A stretch of DNA of 64,000 nucleotides from Pseudomonas sputi. Its GTDB lineage: Bacteria > Pseudomonadota > Gammaproteobacteria > Pseudomonadales > Pseudomonadaceae. Shown here in pieces: positions 20,028-30,067 of this stretch. Positions within the stretch are counted from its first letter, which is position 1. Every line of letters starts with the position of its first letter. The DNA is taken from positions 1 through 64,000 of the forward strand of contig NZ_BQHI01000020.1 in the NCBI RefSeq assembly GCF_021603585.1, read 5' to 3'. A model generated the notes under the pieces. It worked only from the letters and a program-made list of their open reading frames with translations, did no database searches and was not told the DNA's origin. The translations under genes and the position numbers were made by a program.

Positions 20028-20791
20028 GTCAGTTGGAAAAAATCTACGGCGTTCACGCGGTAGAAGCGTTGCTGCGTCACCACCCAAAACGCGTCAAACA
20101 GATCTGGCTGGCCGAAAGCCGCAACGATCCGCGCGTGCAAACGCTGATCGAACTGGCCAACGAAAACCGGGTCCAGATCGGTCAGGCCGAGCGCCGCGAA
20201 ATGGACGCCTGGGTCGAAGGCGTGCATCAGGGCGTGGTGGCGGACGTCAGTCCGAGCCAGGTCTGGGGTGAGGCGATGCTCGACGAGCTGCTCGATCGCA
20301 CCGAAGGCGCGCCGCTGTTGCTGGTGCTCGACGGTGTGACCGACCCGCACAACCTCGGCGCCTGCCTGCGTTCGGCGGACGCTGCCGGTGCGCTGGCGGT
20401 CATTGTGCCGAAAGACAAGTCGGCCACTCTGACGCCTGTCGTACGTAAAGTGGCTTGCGGCGCGGCGGAAGTGATTCCGCTGGTGGCCGTCACCAACCTT
20501 GCCCGCACCCTGGAAAAGCTTCAGCAGCGTGGATTGTGGATTGTCGGTACGGCGGGAGAGGCTGAGGTCAGCATCTATGACCAGGACCTGACCGGCCCGA
20601 CCATTCTGATCATGGGCGCCGAAGGCAAGGGCATGCGTCGCCTGACCCGCGAGCATTGCGACTATCTGGTACACCTGCCGATGGCCGGTAGCGTCAGCAG
20701 TCTCAACGTCTCGGTTGCGACGGGCGTTTGCCTGTTCGAAGCCCAGCGCCAGCGCGGTGCCAAGGCCAAGGTCGCTTCGCGCAAGCCGTAA
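20024..20791 (+). CDS. rlmB: 23S rRNA (guanosine-2251-2'-O)-methyltransferase RlmB
   Basis: RlmB is a SPOUT-class (TrmH family) enzyme that methylates the ribose of G2251 in the 23S P-loop. The 255-residue protein has an N-terminal RNA-binding domain (about 1-80) and a knotted SAM-binding domain. The three SPOUT motifs are DPHNLGACLRSADA near 107-120, IMGAEGKGMRRLT near 198-210 and LPMAGSVSSLNVSVATGV near 219-236. It is translationally coupled to rnr by an ATGA overlap, the standard Pseudomonas order. Confidence 0.97.
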   Translation: MSQLEKIYGVHAVEALLRHHPKRVKQIWLAESRNDPRVQTLIELANENRVQIGQAERREMDAWVEGVHQGVVADVSPSQVWGEAMLDELLDRTEGAPLLLVLDGVTDPHNLGACLRSADAAGALAVIVPKDKSATLTPVVRKVACGAAEVIPLVAVTNLARTLEKLQQRGLWIVGTAGEAEVSIYDQDLTGPTILIMGAEGKGMRRLTREHCDYLVHLPMAGSVSSLNVSVATGVCLFEAQRQRGAKAKVASRKP

Positions 20792-20798
20792 GCGCCGA

Positions 20799-20858
20799 GC
20801 TGCAAGCCTCAAGCTAAGAGCGGCCCTCGCTTACAGCTTGAGGCTCAATGCTTGCAGC
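20799..20858. repeat. REP-like imperfect inverted repeat after rlmB
   Basis: GCTGCAAGCCTCAAGCT at 20799-20815 pairs with AGCTTGAGGCTCAATGCTTGCAGC at 20835-20858, leaving a short CT-rich loop and a small bulge. This sequence style (GCTGCAAGCT.. AGCTTGAAGC) is common between fluorescens-group genes and may also act as the rnr-rlmB terminator. Confidence 0.6.
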
Positions 20859-20884
20859 TGCTGTTCAAATAATCACCAATTGCC

Positions 20885-20913
20885 TTGCACCTCTTCAGTC
20901 CCTTCTCTACAAT
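20885..20913 (+). promoter_or_regulatory. Promoter of the rpsF operon
   Basis: TTGCAC (20885-20890) and TACAAT (20908-20913) are 17 bases apart, with a GCGCCCC discriminator just downstream. Transcription would start near 20920, giving an mRNA leader of about 110 bases before rpsF. Confidence 0.7.
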
Positions 20914-20984
20914 TGCGCCCCTTGCTGTGGCGGCAGGTACGCATGTGCCCCGCGCCAGCAAGTCCATAAGTGTCATTCACTCCT

Positions 20985-21031
20985 TGTCTGACCGTTTTTG
21001 AGCGGCAGGCTACAACCCGTAAGGAGCATTC
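20985..21031 (+). promoter_or_regulatory. Possible S6:S18 autoregulatory leader of rpsF
   Basis: The 5' leader of rpsF operons often holds a structure bound by the S6:S18 complex. Here the stretch has GACCG, a T-rich loop, then GCGGCAGGCTACAACCCGTAAGGAG running into the ribosome-binding site. It could mimic the 16S S6:S18 site and hide the Shine-Dalgarno. This is a guess from context; no covariance model was run. Confidence 0.3.
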
Positions 21032-21460
21032 ATGCGTCATTACGAAATCATCTTTCTGGTCCACCCTGACCAGAGCGAGCAAGTCGGCGGCATGGTTGAG
21101 CGTTACACCAAGCTGATCGAAGAAGACGGCGGCAAGATCCACCGTCTGGAAGACTGGGGCCGTCGTCAACTGGCCTACGCAATCAACAATGTTCACAAGG
21201 CTCACTACGTGATGCTGAACGTTGAGTGCACCGGCAAGGCCCTGGCCGAGCTGGAAGACAACTTCCGCTACAACGATGCTGTGATCCGTAACCTGGTCAT
21301 CCGTCGCGACGAAGCCGTTACCGGCCAGTCCGAGATGCTCAAGGCTGAAGAAAACCGCAGTGAGCGCCGTGAGCGTCGCGAACGTCCTGAGCACGATGGC
21401 AGCGCCGATGGCGATGACACCGATAGCGACAGCGACAACAGCGATAACGCTGACGAGTAA
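21032..21460 (+). CDS. rpsF: 30S ribosomal protein S6
   Basis: S6 binds the central domain of 16S rRNA as a heterodimer with S18. The first 100 residues carry the S6 fold ([39 protein letters not shown]). The 142-residue length includes an acidic, Arg/Asp/Ser-rich tail ending in alternating Asp-Ser residues. The ATG follows GTAAGGAG with good spacing. It is first in the operon rpsF-rpsR-DUF2232-rplI. Confidence 0.98.
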   Translation: MRHYEIIFLVHPDQSEQVGGMVERYTKLIEEDGGKIHRLEDWGRRQLAYAINNVHKAHYVMLNVECTGKALAELEDNFRYNDAVIRNLVIRRDEAVTGQSEMLKAEENRSERRERRERPEHDGSADGDDTDSDSDNSDNADE

Positions 21461-21488
21461 TCCACGGACCTTTTAAGGAGCCTATCAA

Positions 21489-21719
21489 ATGGCACGTTTC
21501 TTCCGTCGTCGTAAATTCTGCCGCTTCACCGCTGAAGACGTGAAGGAGATCGACTACAAAGATCTCAACACTCTGAAAGCCTACGTATCCGAGACCGGCA
21601 AAATCGTTCCAAGCCGCATCACCGGTACCAAAGCTCGTTATCAGCGTCAGCTGGCCACCGCTATCAAGCGCGCCCGCTTCCTGGCCCTGCTGGCCTACAC
21701 CGACAGCCACGGCCGCTGA
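21489..21719 (+). CDS. rpsR: 30S ribosomal protein S18
   Basis: This is the 76-residue S18, the partner of S6 in the small-subunit platform. The basic N-terminus [13 protein letters not shown] and the [13 protein letters not shown] segment are diagnostic. A strong AAGGAG lies 8 bases upstream. The gene is 28 bases after rpsF. Confidence 0.99.
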
Positions 21720-21755
21720 GACCGGGCAGTCGACAAGTAGCAAAGGATTGAATGC

Positions 21756-22646
21756 ATGCGTGCCTTAGCTGAGTTCATCATGCGCGGCCGCATGCAGGCC
21801 ACTCTCGTAGTGGCCGGGTGTGCAACATTGCCGTTGTTGTATTGGTTGGGTGCTGCCGCCGGGAGCCTGGTGCTTCTGCGGCGCGGATTGGCCGACGCCC
21901 TGGGCGTCGTGTCGCTGGGACTGCTGCCGGCATTGATCTGGTGGTTGTATGCCGATGACCCACGGGCACTTCTGGTGCTGCTGGGGTCTTCGGGGCTTGC
22001 GCTGGTGTTGCGCGCAAGCGAGTCCTGGGTCCGCACGCTGCTGGTCAGCGTAGCCATGGGGCTGGTGTTTTCAGTGGTGCTCGGGGCGGCGTTCGCGCCC
22101 CAGATCGAGATGCTGGCGCAGGCCTTGATAAAGGTCATGCCCGCGCTTCTCGGTGATGCCTACCAACATTTGTCGGTAGACGAGCAGGCGCGTTTCGCGT
22201 CGCTGATCGCACCAGTCCTGACCGGCCTGATTGCGGCCTTGTTGCAGATCGTCAGCGTGCTGAGCCTGATTGTCGGGCGTTACTGGCAGGCGTTGTTGTA
22301 CAACCCGGGTGGTTTTGGTCGCGAGTTTCGCGCCATCAGGATCCCGCTGGGGCCGGCGATGTTACTGCTGGCGTTGATGCTTCTGGGCCCGAATCTCGGT
22401 GCGCAGATGGCCATGTTGACGCCGTTGTGCAGTGTACCGCTGGTGTTCGCCGGGCTGGCCCTGATTCACGGGCTGGTGGCGCAAAGGCGACTGGCCGGTT
22501 TCTGGCTGGTGGGGTTGTACGTGACGCTGTTGCTGTTCATGCAGCTGATCTATCCGTTGCTCGTGGTTCTGGCCATTGTCGACAGCCTGATTGATTTTCG
22601 CGGTCGGGTGTCGAAAGACACCGATAACGCGAACGGTGAAGGTTAA
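21756..22646 (+). CDS. DUF2232 family membrane protein
   Basis: This is a 296-residue integral membrane protein with about eight hydrophobic helices spread from residue 10 to 275 and no catalytic motif I can name. A gene of this family normally lies between rpsR and rplI in pseudomonads, and this one keeps that place with short spacers (36 and 19 bases). In other bacteria DUF2232 proteins resemble the membrane component of ECF or energy-coupled systems, but its role here is unknown. Co-expression with ribosomal proteins suggests a growth-linked housekeeping task. Confidence 0.85.
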   Translation: MRALAEFIMRGRMQATLVVAGCATLPLLYWLGAAAGSLVLLRRGLADALGVVSLGLLPALIWWLYADDPRALLVLLGSSGLALVLRASESWVRTLLVSVAMGLVFSVVLGAAFAPQIEMLAQALIKVMPALLGDAYQHLSVDEQARFASLIAPVLTGLIAALLQIVSVLSLIVGRYWQALLYNPGGFGREFRAIRIPLGPAMLLLALMLLGPNLGAQMAMLTPLCSVPLVFAGLALIHGLVAQRRLAGFWLVGLYVTLLLFMQLIYPLLVVLAIVDSLIDFRGRVSKDTDNANGEG

Positions 22647-22665
22647 AAGTTAAGAGGATTTCCAC

Positions 22666-23112
22666 ATGCAACTGATCCTTCTGGAAAAAATCGCCAACCT
22701 GGGCAACCTGGGCGACAAAGTAAACGTTAAGGCCGGTTACGGCCGTAACTACCTGCTGCCTTTCGGCAAAGCTACCGCTGCGACCGCTGCCAACCTGGCT
22801 GCGTTCGAAGAGCGTCGTGCTGAGCTGGAAAAAGCCGCCGCAGACCGTAAGGCATCGGCTGAAAGCCGTGCTGCCCAACTGGCCGAGCTGGAAGTGACCA
22901 TCACTGCCACCGCTGGCGACGAAGGCAAGCTGTTCGGTTCGATCGGTACTCACGACATCGCTGACGCACTGACCGCCTCCGGCGTTGAAGTGGCGAAAAG
23001 CGAAGTTCGTCTGCCGAACGGCACCATCCGCAACGTGGGTGAATTCGACGTGGCTGTGCACCTGCACGCCGAAGTTGAAGCCACCGTACGCGTTGTCGTG
23101 GTAGCAGCTTAA
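22666..23112 (+). CDS. rplI: 50S ribosomal protein L9
   Basis: L9 is the elongated large-subunit protein that limits frameshifting and ribosome collisions. The 148-residue protein has the N-terminal RNA-binding domain with [19 protein letters not shown] near residues 19-37, a long helix rich in Ala/Glu (about 45-75), and a C-terminal domain ([15 protein letters not shown] near 85-99). The ATG is preceded by AAGAGGA. It is the last gene of the rpsF operon. Confidence 0.98.
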   Translation: MQLILLEKIANLGNLGDKVNVKAGYGRNYLLPFGKATAATAANLAAFEERRAELEKAAADRKASAESRAAQLAELEVTITATAGDEGKLFGSIGTHDIADALTASGVEVAKSEVRLPNGTIRNVGEFDVAVHLHAEVEATVRVVVVAA

Positions 23113-23232
23113 GCAACACCCTGATCGACTGGCGGCTTGTCCGTCAGACGGTTAACATCGGGCACGATCCTGTTTACAGGTCGTGCCCTTTGTCTTTCTG
23201 CACTCCCTGCTTTTCCTGATTAAAAAGTGGCC

Positions 23233-24630
23233 ATGAACGAAATCTCCGCTCCCGAGCAATACGATCTGCAAACCGCCGCGCTGAAGGTGCCGCCGCATTC
23301 CATCGAGGCCGAACAGGCCGTGCTCGGTGGTCTGATGCTGGACAACAACGCCTGGGAGCGCGTGCTCGATCAAGTCTCCGACGGCGATTTCTACCGGCAT
23401 GACCACCGTCTGATTTTCCGCGCGATCGCCAAACTGGCCGATCAGAACTTGCCGATCGACGTCGTCACCCTTGCCGAGCAACTGGACAAGGAAGGTCAGA
23501 CCTCGCAAGTCGGCGGCCTCGGTTACCTGGGCGAGCTGGCGAAAAACACGCCGTCCGTCGCCAACATCAAGGCCTATGCGCAGATCGTTCGCCAGCGCGC
23601 GACGTTGCGCCAGTTGATCGGTATCAGCACGGAAATTGCCGACAGCGCCTTCAACCCCGAAGGTCGCACCGCCGAGGAAATCCTCGACGAAGCCGAGCGG
23701 CAGATCTTCGCGATTGCCGAGGCGCGGCCAAAAACCGGCGGCCCGGTGGGTGTGAATGACCTGTTGACCAAGGCCATCGACCGCATCGACACCCTGTTCA
23801 ACACCGCCGATTCGATCACCGGCCTGTCCACCGGTTACACCGACCTCGACGAGAAAACCAGCGGCCTGCAACCGGCCGACTTGATCATCGTCGCCGGCCG
23901 TCCATCGATGGGTAAGACCACCTTCGCGATGAACCTGGTGGAAAACGCCGTGTTGCGCAGCGACAAGGTAGTGCTGGTGTACTCCCTCGAGATGCCAGGC
24001 GAATCGCTGATCATGCGTATGCTGTCGTCCCTCGGTCGTATCGACCAGACCAAGGTGCGTTCCGGTCAGTTGGAAGACGACGACTGGCCGCGGCTGACCT
24101 CGGCGGTCAACCTGCTCAACGACCGCAAGCTGTTCATCGATGACACCGCCGGCATCAGCCCGTCGGAGATGCGTGCCCGGACCCGGCGCCTGGTTCGCGA
24201 GCACGGTGACATCGGCCTGATCATGATCGACTACCTGCAGTTGATGCAGATCCCGGGTTCCAGCGGTGACAACCGGACCAACGAGATTTCCGAGATCTCC
24301 CGATCCCTCAAAGCCCTGGCCAAGGAATTCAACTGCCCGGTAGTTGCTCTGTCGCAGCTCAACCGCTCCCTGGAACAACGTCCCAACAAGCGTCCGGTGA
24401 ACTCCGACTTGCGGGAATCCGGAGCGATCGAGCAGGACGCCGACGTGATCATGTTCGTGTACCGGGACGAGGTGTATCACCCGGAAACCGAACACAAGGG
24501 CATCGCCGAAATCATCATCGGCAAGCAGCGGAACGGTCCGATCGGCTTCATTCGCCTGGCGTTCATCGGCAAATACACCCGTTTCGAGAACCTTGCCCCG
24601 GGCAGCTACAACTTCGACGACGACGAATAA
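23233..24630 (+). CDS. dnaB: Replicative DNA helicase DnaB
   Basis: DnaB is the hexameric 5'-3' helicase at the replication fork. The 465-residue protein has the N-terminal primase-interaction domain (about 20-120), a linker, and the RecA-like ATPase: Walker A GRPSMGKTT near residues 223-231, Walker B LIMIDYLQLM near 333-342, and the DLRESGAIEQDADVI segment near 392. The ATG at 23233 gives the standard MNEISAPEQY start; an upstream GTG is in frame but unlikely. The gene lies 120 bases after rplI. No intein or insertion is present. Confidence 0.98.
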   Translation: MNEISAPEQYDLQTAALKVPPHSIEAEQAVLGGLMLDNNAWERVLDQVSDGDFYRHDHRLIFRAIAKLADQNLPIDVVTLAEQLDKEGQTSQVGGLGYLGELAKNTPSVANIKAYAQIVRQRATLRQLIGISTEIADSAFNPEGRTAEEILDEAERQIFAIAEARPKTGGPVGVNDLLTKAIDRIDTLFNTADSITGLSTGYTDLDEKTSGLQPADLIIVAGRPSMGKTTFAMNLVENAVLRSDKVVLVYSLEMPGESLIMRMLSSLGRIDQTKVRSGQLEDDDWPRLTSAVNLLNDRKLFIDDTAGISPSEMRARTRRLVREHGDIGLIMIDYLQLMQIPGSSGDNRTNEISEISRSLKALAKEFNCPVVALSQLNRSLEQRPNKRPVNSDLRESGAIEQDADVIMFVYRDEVYHPETEHKGIAEIIIGKQRNGPIGFIRLAFIGKYTRFENLAPGSYNFDDDE

Positions 24631-24639
24631 TGGCCCAGT

Positions 24640-24670
24640 GTTTCAACCGGCTCCCCGGGCCGGTTGAAAC
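24640..24670. terminator. Perfect hairpin between dnaB and the convergent 870-residue gene
   Basis: GTTTCAACCGGC and GCCGGTTGAAAC form a 12 bp stem around a short CG-rich loop. It lies 10 bases after the dnaB stop and between convergent genes, the place for a shared terminator, but there is no T run on either side. Confidence 0.55.
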
Positions 24671-24732
24671 GAAGCGTCCGACCGTCTCTGTTGCTGTCGT
24701 CGGGCCAGACGGTCATTGACGGGTTGGGCGGG

Positions 24733-27345
24733 CTATGGCCGAACCTGTGTGCCGACGGGTGGTTCATTTGCGCAGTCGAAGAGCTTCTGTGCAACCTTCG
24801 GGCTGATGTATTCCCGCCATATGGGCTGATGGGCAAGCCCCGCCTGCTCCTGGCGTTGCTGGAATACGCTGCCCGTTCCGGCCTGGGCAAGGGTTTTCAT
24901 GTGGGCCCCCCTGACCGTGTAATCCAGCGGACGTCGATCCTGTCGGTCGTAATGGAAGTGGGCTTCCCACAGCGGGGTATTGGCGGAGCGATCATTGATC
25001 GAATAGACATCGAGAAACGATTTGTCCTTGCCCTTGCCCAACTGCTTTCGGGCGACGGTCTTGATGACATTGAGTTCGGAATGTTCGAGCAGGTAGTTCA
25101 GTCGCAAAACGTCCAGTACGGTCTTGTCCTTGTACATGCGGACCATGATTTTGCGTCCCGCTGCACTGAGCGAATCACCCGCTGCTTTGAGGCGCGCGAT
25201 GACGCTGGCGGCCTGCGCATCGCTGGCAACCCCCTCGATGTTCTCCAGGCGTCTGGCCAATCCGTGAAGCTCGTCGGCGCTCTCGTCCAGTGATTCCCGG
25301 ATACTGGTCGGATTGGACTTGCGGCTTTCCATCGCCAGTCCCTCGTCCAGTAATCCATCGACCCTGGCGAGCAGTTGCGTGGCCTGACCGAGCAGCTGTG
25401 GTGTGGAAGCCGCAGGGGGCGTAGAGCGCATCGGCAGCCATTCCCCCTGTCTTTTCTCGTAGCGTTGAGGCGGGGCATCCGGTTTGAACGGGTCCGGAAC
25501 GTGAACCGTGACGCTACCGTCCGGATCGACTTGCTTGACCCCTACCAGAACCCGGTAAGCCCCATGCTGACGGGTCCGGAAGATCTTTCGCGGGGCGCTC
25601 GGGGCGGCTGTCGGGGCGGGCTGCTGCGGCACGAAGTCCAGGTCGATGTCCTGATCGAGTGCGGGCCACTCGGTGTTGCTGTCGACCCTGGCGTAGATAT
25701 CGTTCAACTGGCCTTCGATCCTCGACTCGAATGTTCCGAGTACGGAGATCGCTTCCTGCAGGTAAGGTGCCTTTATGGGCGGCAGTGCCGGCAACCGATC
25801 TGCGAAGCGGCCTTTTTCCGTTCTGATTTCATCGAGTGCCAATTGCAGGACGCCTGGCCGAGACTGGCCGGAAACGTTGTGCAGTTCTTCTACAATCAGA
25901 CTGACGGCCATGTAGCTCCGTATTCCGAACGGCGGCGGGATGTTCGGGTCATCGGAGAGCAGGCGCAGGCAGAGGTTGTATCGGGTACAGTTGATCTGGT
26001 CAGCGCCGGGTATGCCTCGATTGATCTCTTCGATTTCGAGTGCAGCGCTGCGGGATACCTTGCGAACCTGATCCATTACGGCCTGGCGGTCATCGAGGAT
26101 CTGCAGTTTCTTGCTCATGTGAGCGAGATTGCCTTTCAGCGCATTGACCGTCATCAGTGCAACAGTGGGGTAAGCCCGCCGATCCATGATGGCGAGCAGT
26201 TTGTTGAAATAGTCGATCCTGGCCAGCTGTTGTTCATGCAGTTCGGTTTTGTAGACACCGCCGGCTTTCATCATGACCAGCCAGTCCTTGTTGTCGATGA
26301 GTGACTGGACGTACTCGGCTTGGAGGCGGATATGTTTGAGGGTATGGACTTCAAGTCCGATCAGCGCCGCTCTTTCGATGTCGCTGCCTTCCGGCAGATG
26401 TTGGGCAACGCCCCAGAGCTCATTGAAGCGCGCGTCGGACGCTTGCAGCGCACCGAAGGCTTCCCTGACAGGCTCATACCGCTGTAGCAAAAGCGCGACA
26501 TTGGCTCGGGCAGCAGGGGTTCGGGGCATTCCACCCAGAAGGCCGAAGCGGCTCGATACCCAGCCGAGGTTGGGGTCTCGAGCAATGGCCAGGGTTTCAC
26601 CGGGCCGGCTCGCGCGATAAACGTTATCGGTATCGTGGGCGACCGGATCCTTCGGGTTGACGATGCGCCAGACGTTTCTGGCGGGAGAGGAGGCATCGAT
26701 GTCTCGCATGACCTGGTAGGCATGGCCCTCGATGACCGCGTATCGCTTGCCTTCAAAACCGTGCAGTCCCTCGCTGTCCGTCGATGTACCGGCGAAATCC
26801 AGAGGCGTACGAAAGCTTTCCAGGCGGTTTGGTGGCAGCGGGGAACCGATCAGGTCAGCGTCGTCGGGCAAAAACCAGCGCAGACTGAAGGGATCCTGCA
26901 ACAGGATCGGCCCGGAGGGTTTCAATTCGCCGGGCAGCTTGGCGCGGTACAACCCGTTGTCGGGGTCCAGGCCCACATGCAGGACGTGGTCATCCTCGGT
27001 ACTGACGAAGAGTCGACCTTTGAGTCGGATGAGACCCTGATCGTCGGGATCCGGCAGCAAGAGACCGGGACGGATGCGATAGTCCGCCATTGAAAGCGGC
27101 ACGGGAATGGCCGGTGTTCCAGCGTTCGGGATTTCGCTGACGGTCAGTGGTGGCGCCGCTGTTATCGCATCCATGTCACCGACGGTCGGCAATCTGTCCG
27201 GTCGCTGGTCGGGAAAGGGACGCGGGTTGATCGGGGGCAATCGCGAGGTCATCTCGCTCCTGGCGAGGGGGGCTGTGACCGGGCGCGAGGGCCGGGTATG
27301 TACTTCAGCGCTGGTAACACCCTTTGAAGGCGGTTTTACGGGCAT
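24733..27345 (-). CDS. Large uncharacterised protein of effector/toxin-like type
   Basis: This 870-residue protein is soluble, with no signal peptide and no membrane helix. The first 60 residues are Pro/Arg-rich and look disordered. Residues about 85-280 contain two copies of a module recalled from very large Pseudomonas toxin-like proteins (DUF6543/dermonecrotic-toxin-like group): the pattern RxxPGLLLPDPDxQGLxRxKGR then YRAKLPGELKPSGPxL, and again YAVIEGHAYQV. The middle (about 290-520) is helical. A second Pro-rich linker lies near 570-590. The C-terminal part has SFLDVYSINDR and LWEAHFHY near residue 800. AAGGATG precedes the start. It stands alone between dnaB and a radical SAM gene. The function is unknown; the toxin link is a resemblance from memory only. 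Confidence 0.75.
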   Translation of the reverse strand: MPVKPPSKGVTSAEVHTRPSRPVTAPLARSEMTSRLPPINPRPFPDQRPDRLPTVGDMDAITAAPPLTVSEIPNAGTPAIPVPLSMADYRIRPGLLLPDPDDQGLIRLKGRLFVSTEDDHVLHVGLDPDNGLYRAKLPGELKPSGPILLQDPFSLRWFLPDDADLIGSPLPPNRLESFRTPLDFAGTSTDSEGLHGFEGKRYAVIEGHAYQVMRDIDASSPARNVWRIVNPKDPVAHDTDNVYRASRPGETLAIARDPNLGWVSSRFGLLGGMPRTPAARANVALLLQRYEPVREAFGALQASDARFNELWGVAQHLPEGSDIERAALIGLEVHTLKHIRLQAEYVQSLIDNKDWLVMMKAGGVYKTELHEQQLARIDYFNKLLAIMDRRAYPTVALMTVNALKGNLAHMSKKLQILDDRQAVMDQVRKVSRSAALEIEEINRGIPGADQINCTRYNLCLRLLSDDPNIPPPFGIRSYMAVSLIVEELHNVSGQSRPGVLQLALDEIRTEKGRFADRLPALPPIKAPYLQEAISVLGTFESRIEGQLNDIYARVDSNTEWPALDQDIDLDFVPQQPAPTAAPSAPRKIFRTRQHGAYRVLVGVKQVDPDGSVTVHVPDPFKPDAPPQRYEKRQGEWLPMRSTPPAASTPQLLGQATQLLARVDGLLDEGLAMESRKSNPTSIRESLDESADELHGLARRLENIEGVASDAQAASVIARLKAAGDSLSAAGRKIMVRMYKDKTVLDVLRLNYLLEHSELNVIKTVARKQLGKGKDKSFLDVYSINDRSANTPLWEAHFHYDRQDRRPLDYTVRGAHMKTLAQAGTGSVFQQRQEQAGLAHQPIWREYISPKVAQKLFDCANEPPVGTQVRP

Positions 27346-27552
27346 GTCTTTTCATCCTTGAATGCATGATTGAAGTCTTCGGCGTCACGGCCTGGTTTTA
27401 CTGCGAACCCGAAAGGTGCAGATCATCGGGAGCGGGGCCGGGGGGCGGGAAACGGCAATTGGAGAAACCGACCACAGTCGTCGGAATTGGTCAAAATTTG
27501 TGCTATATTCCGCGCCCGCGAAATTCAATGAAAGCCAACACCGGTTATCGAC

Positions 27553-29856
<2,304 letters not shown>

Positions 29857-29876
29857 AACGCACTTGAGCTGAACAG

Positions 29877-29902
29877 AACGCCAACCTTCGGGTTGGCGTT
29901 TT
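29877..29902 (+). terminator. Rho-independent terminator after the YgiQ-type gene
   Basis: AACGCCAACC and GGTTGGCGTT pair perfectly around TTCG, and TT follows. A TTCG tetraloop on a 10 bp stem is a strong terminator shape. It starts 20 bases after the stop codon. Confidence 0.85.
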
Positions 29903-30014
29903 GCGTTGTGCCTCGCAACATTTGCGTGCAACTGTGCCAAAGCATTTCACCGCATCGCCCGATTTTGGTGCTGTACTGCCTTGAGCATTCCGGGAAAGCG
30001 CCCAAGCCTCTGCA

Positions 30015-30030
30015 TGGCATAAGTCTTGCG
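30015..30030 (+). promoter_or_regulatory. Sigma-54 promoter of the transglutaminase/ATP-grasp operon
   Basis: TGGCATAAGTCTTGC matches the -24/-12 consensus TGGCAYRN4TTGC. The GG (30016-30017) and GC (30028-30029) are separated by exactly 10 bases. A start near 30041 leaves a 27-base leader carrying AGGAGGT at 30056-30062. The site lies inside the open frame that extends upstream of the gene, which supports the later GTG start at 30068. Confidence 0.75.
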
Positions 30031-30067
30031 CGCTTTCGAATACGCTTGGGCTCGCAGGAGGTACGCC

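Noticed and set aside
30026-30067. Longer N-terminus of the first transglutaminase gene
   Set aside because: The extension overlaps the sigma-54 promoter's expected start region, and the GTG at 30068 has a perfect AGGAGGT.
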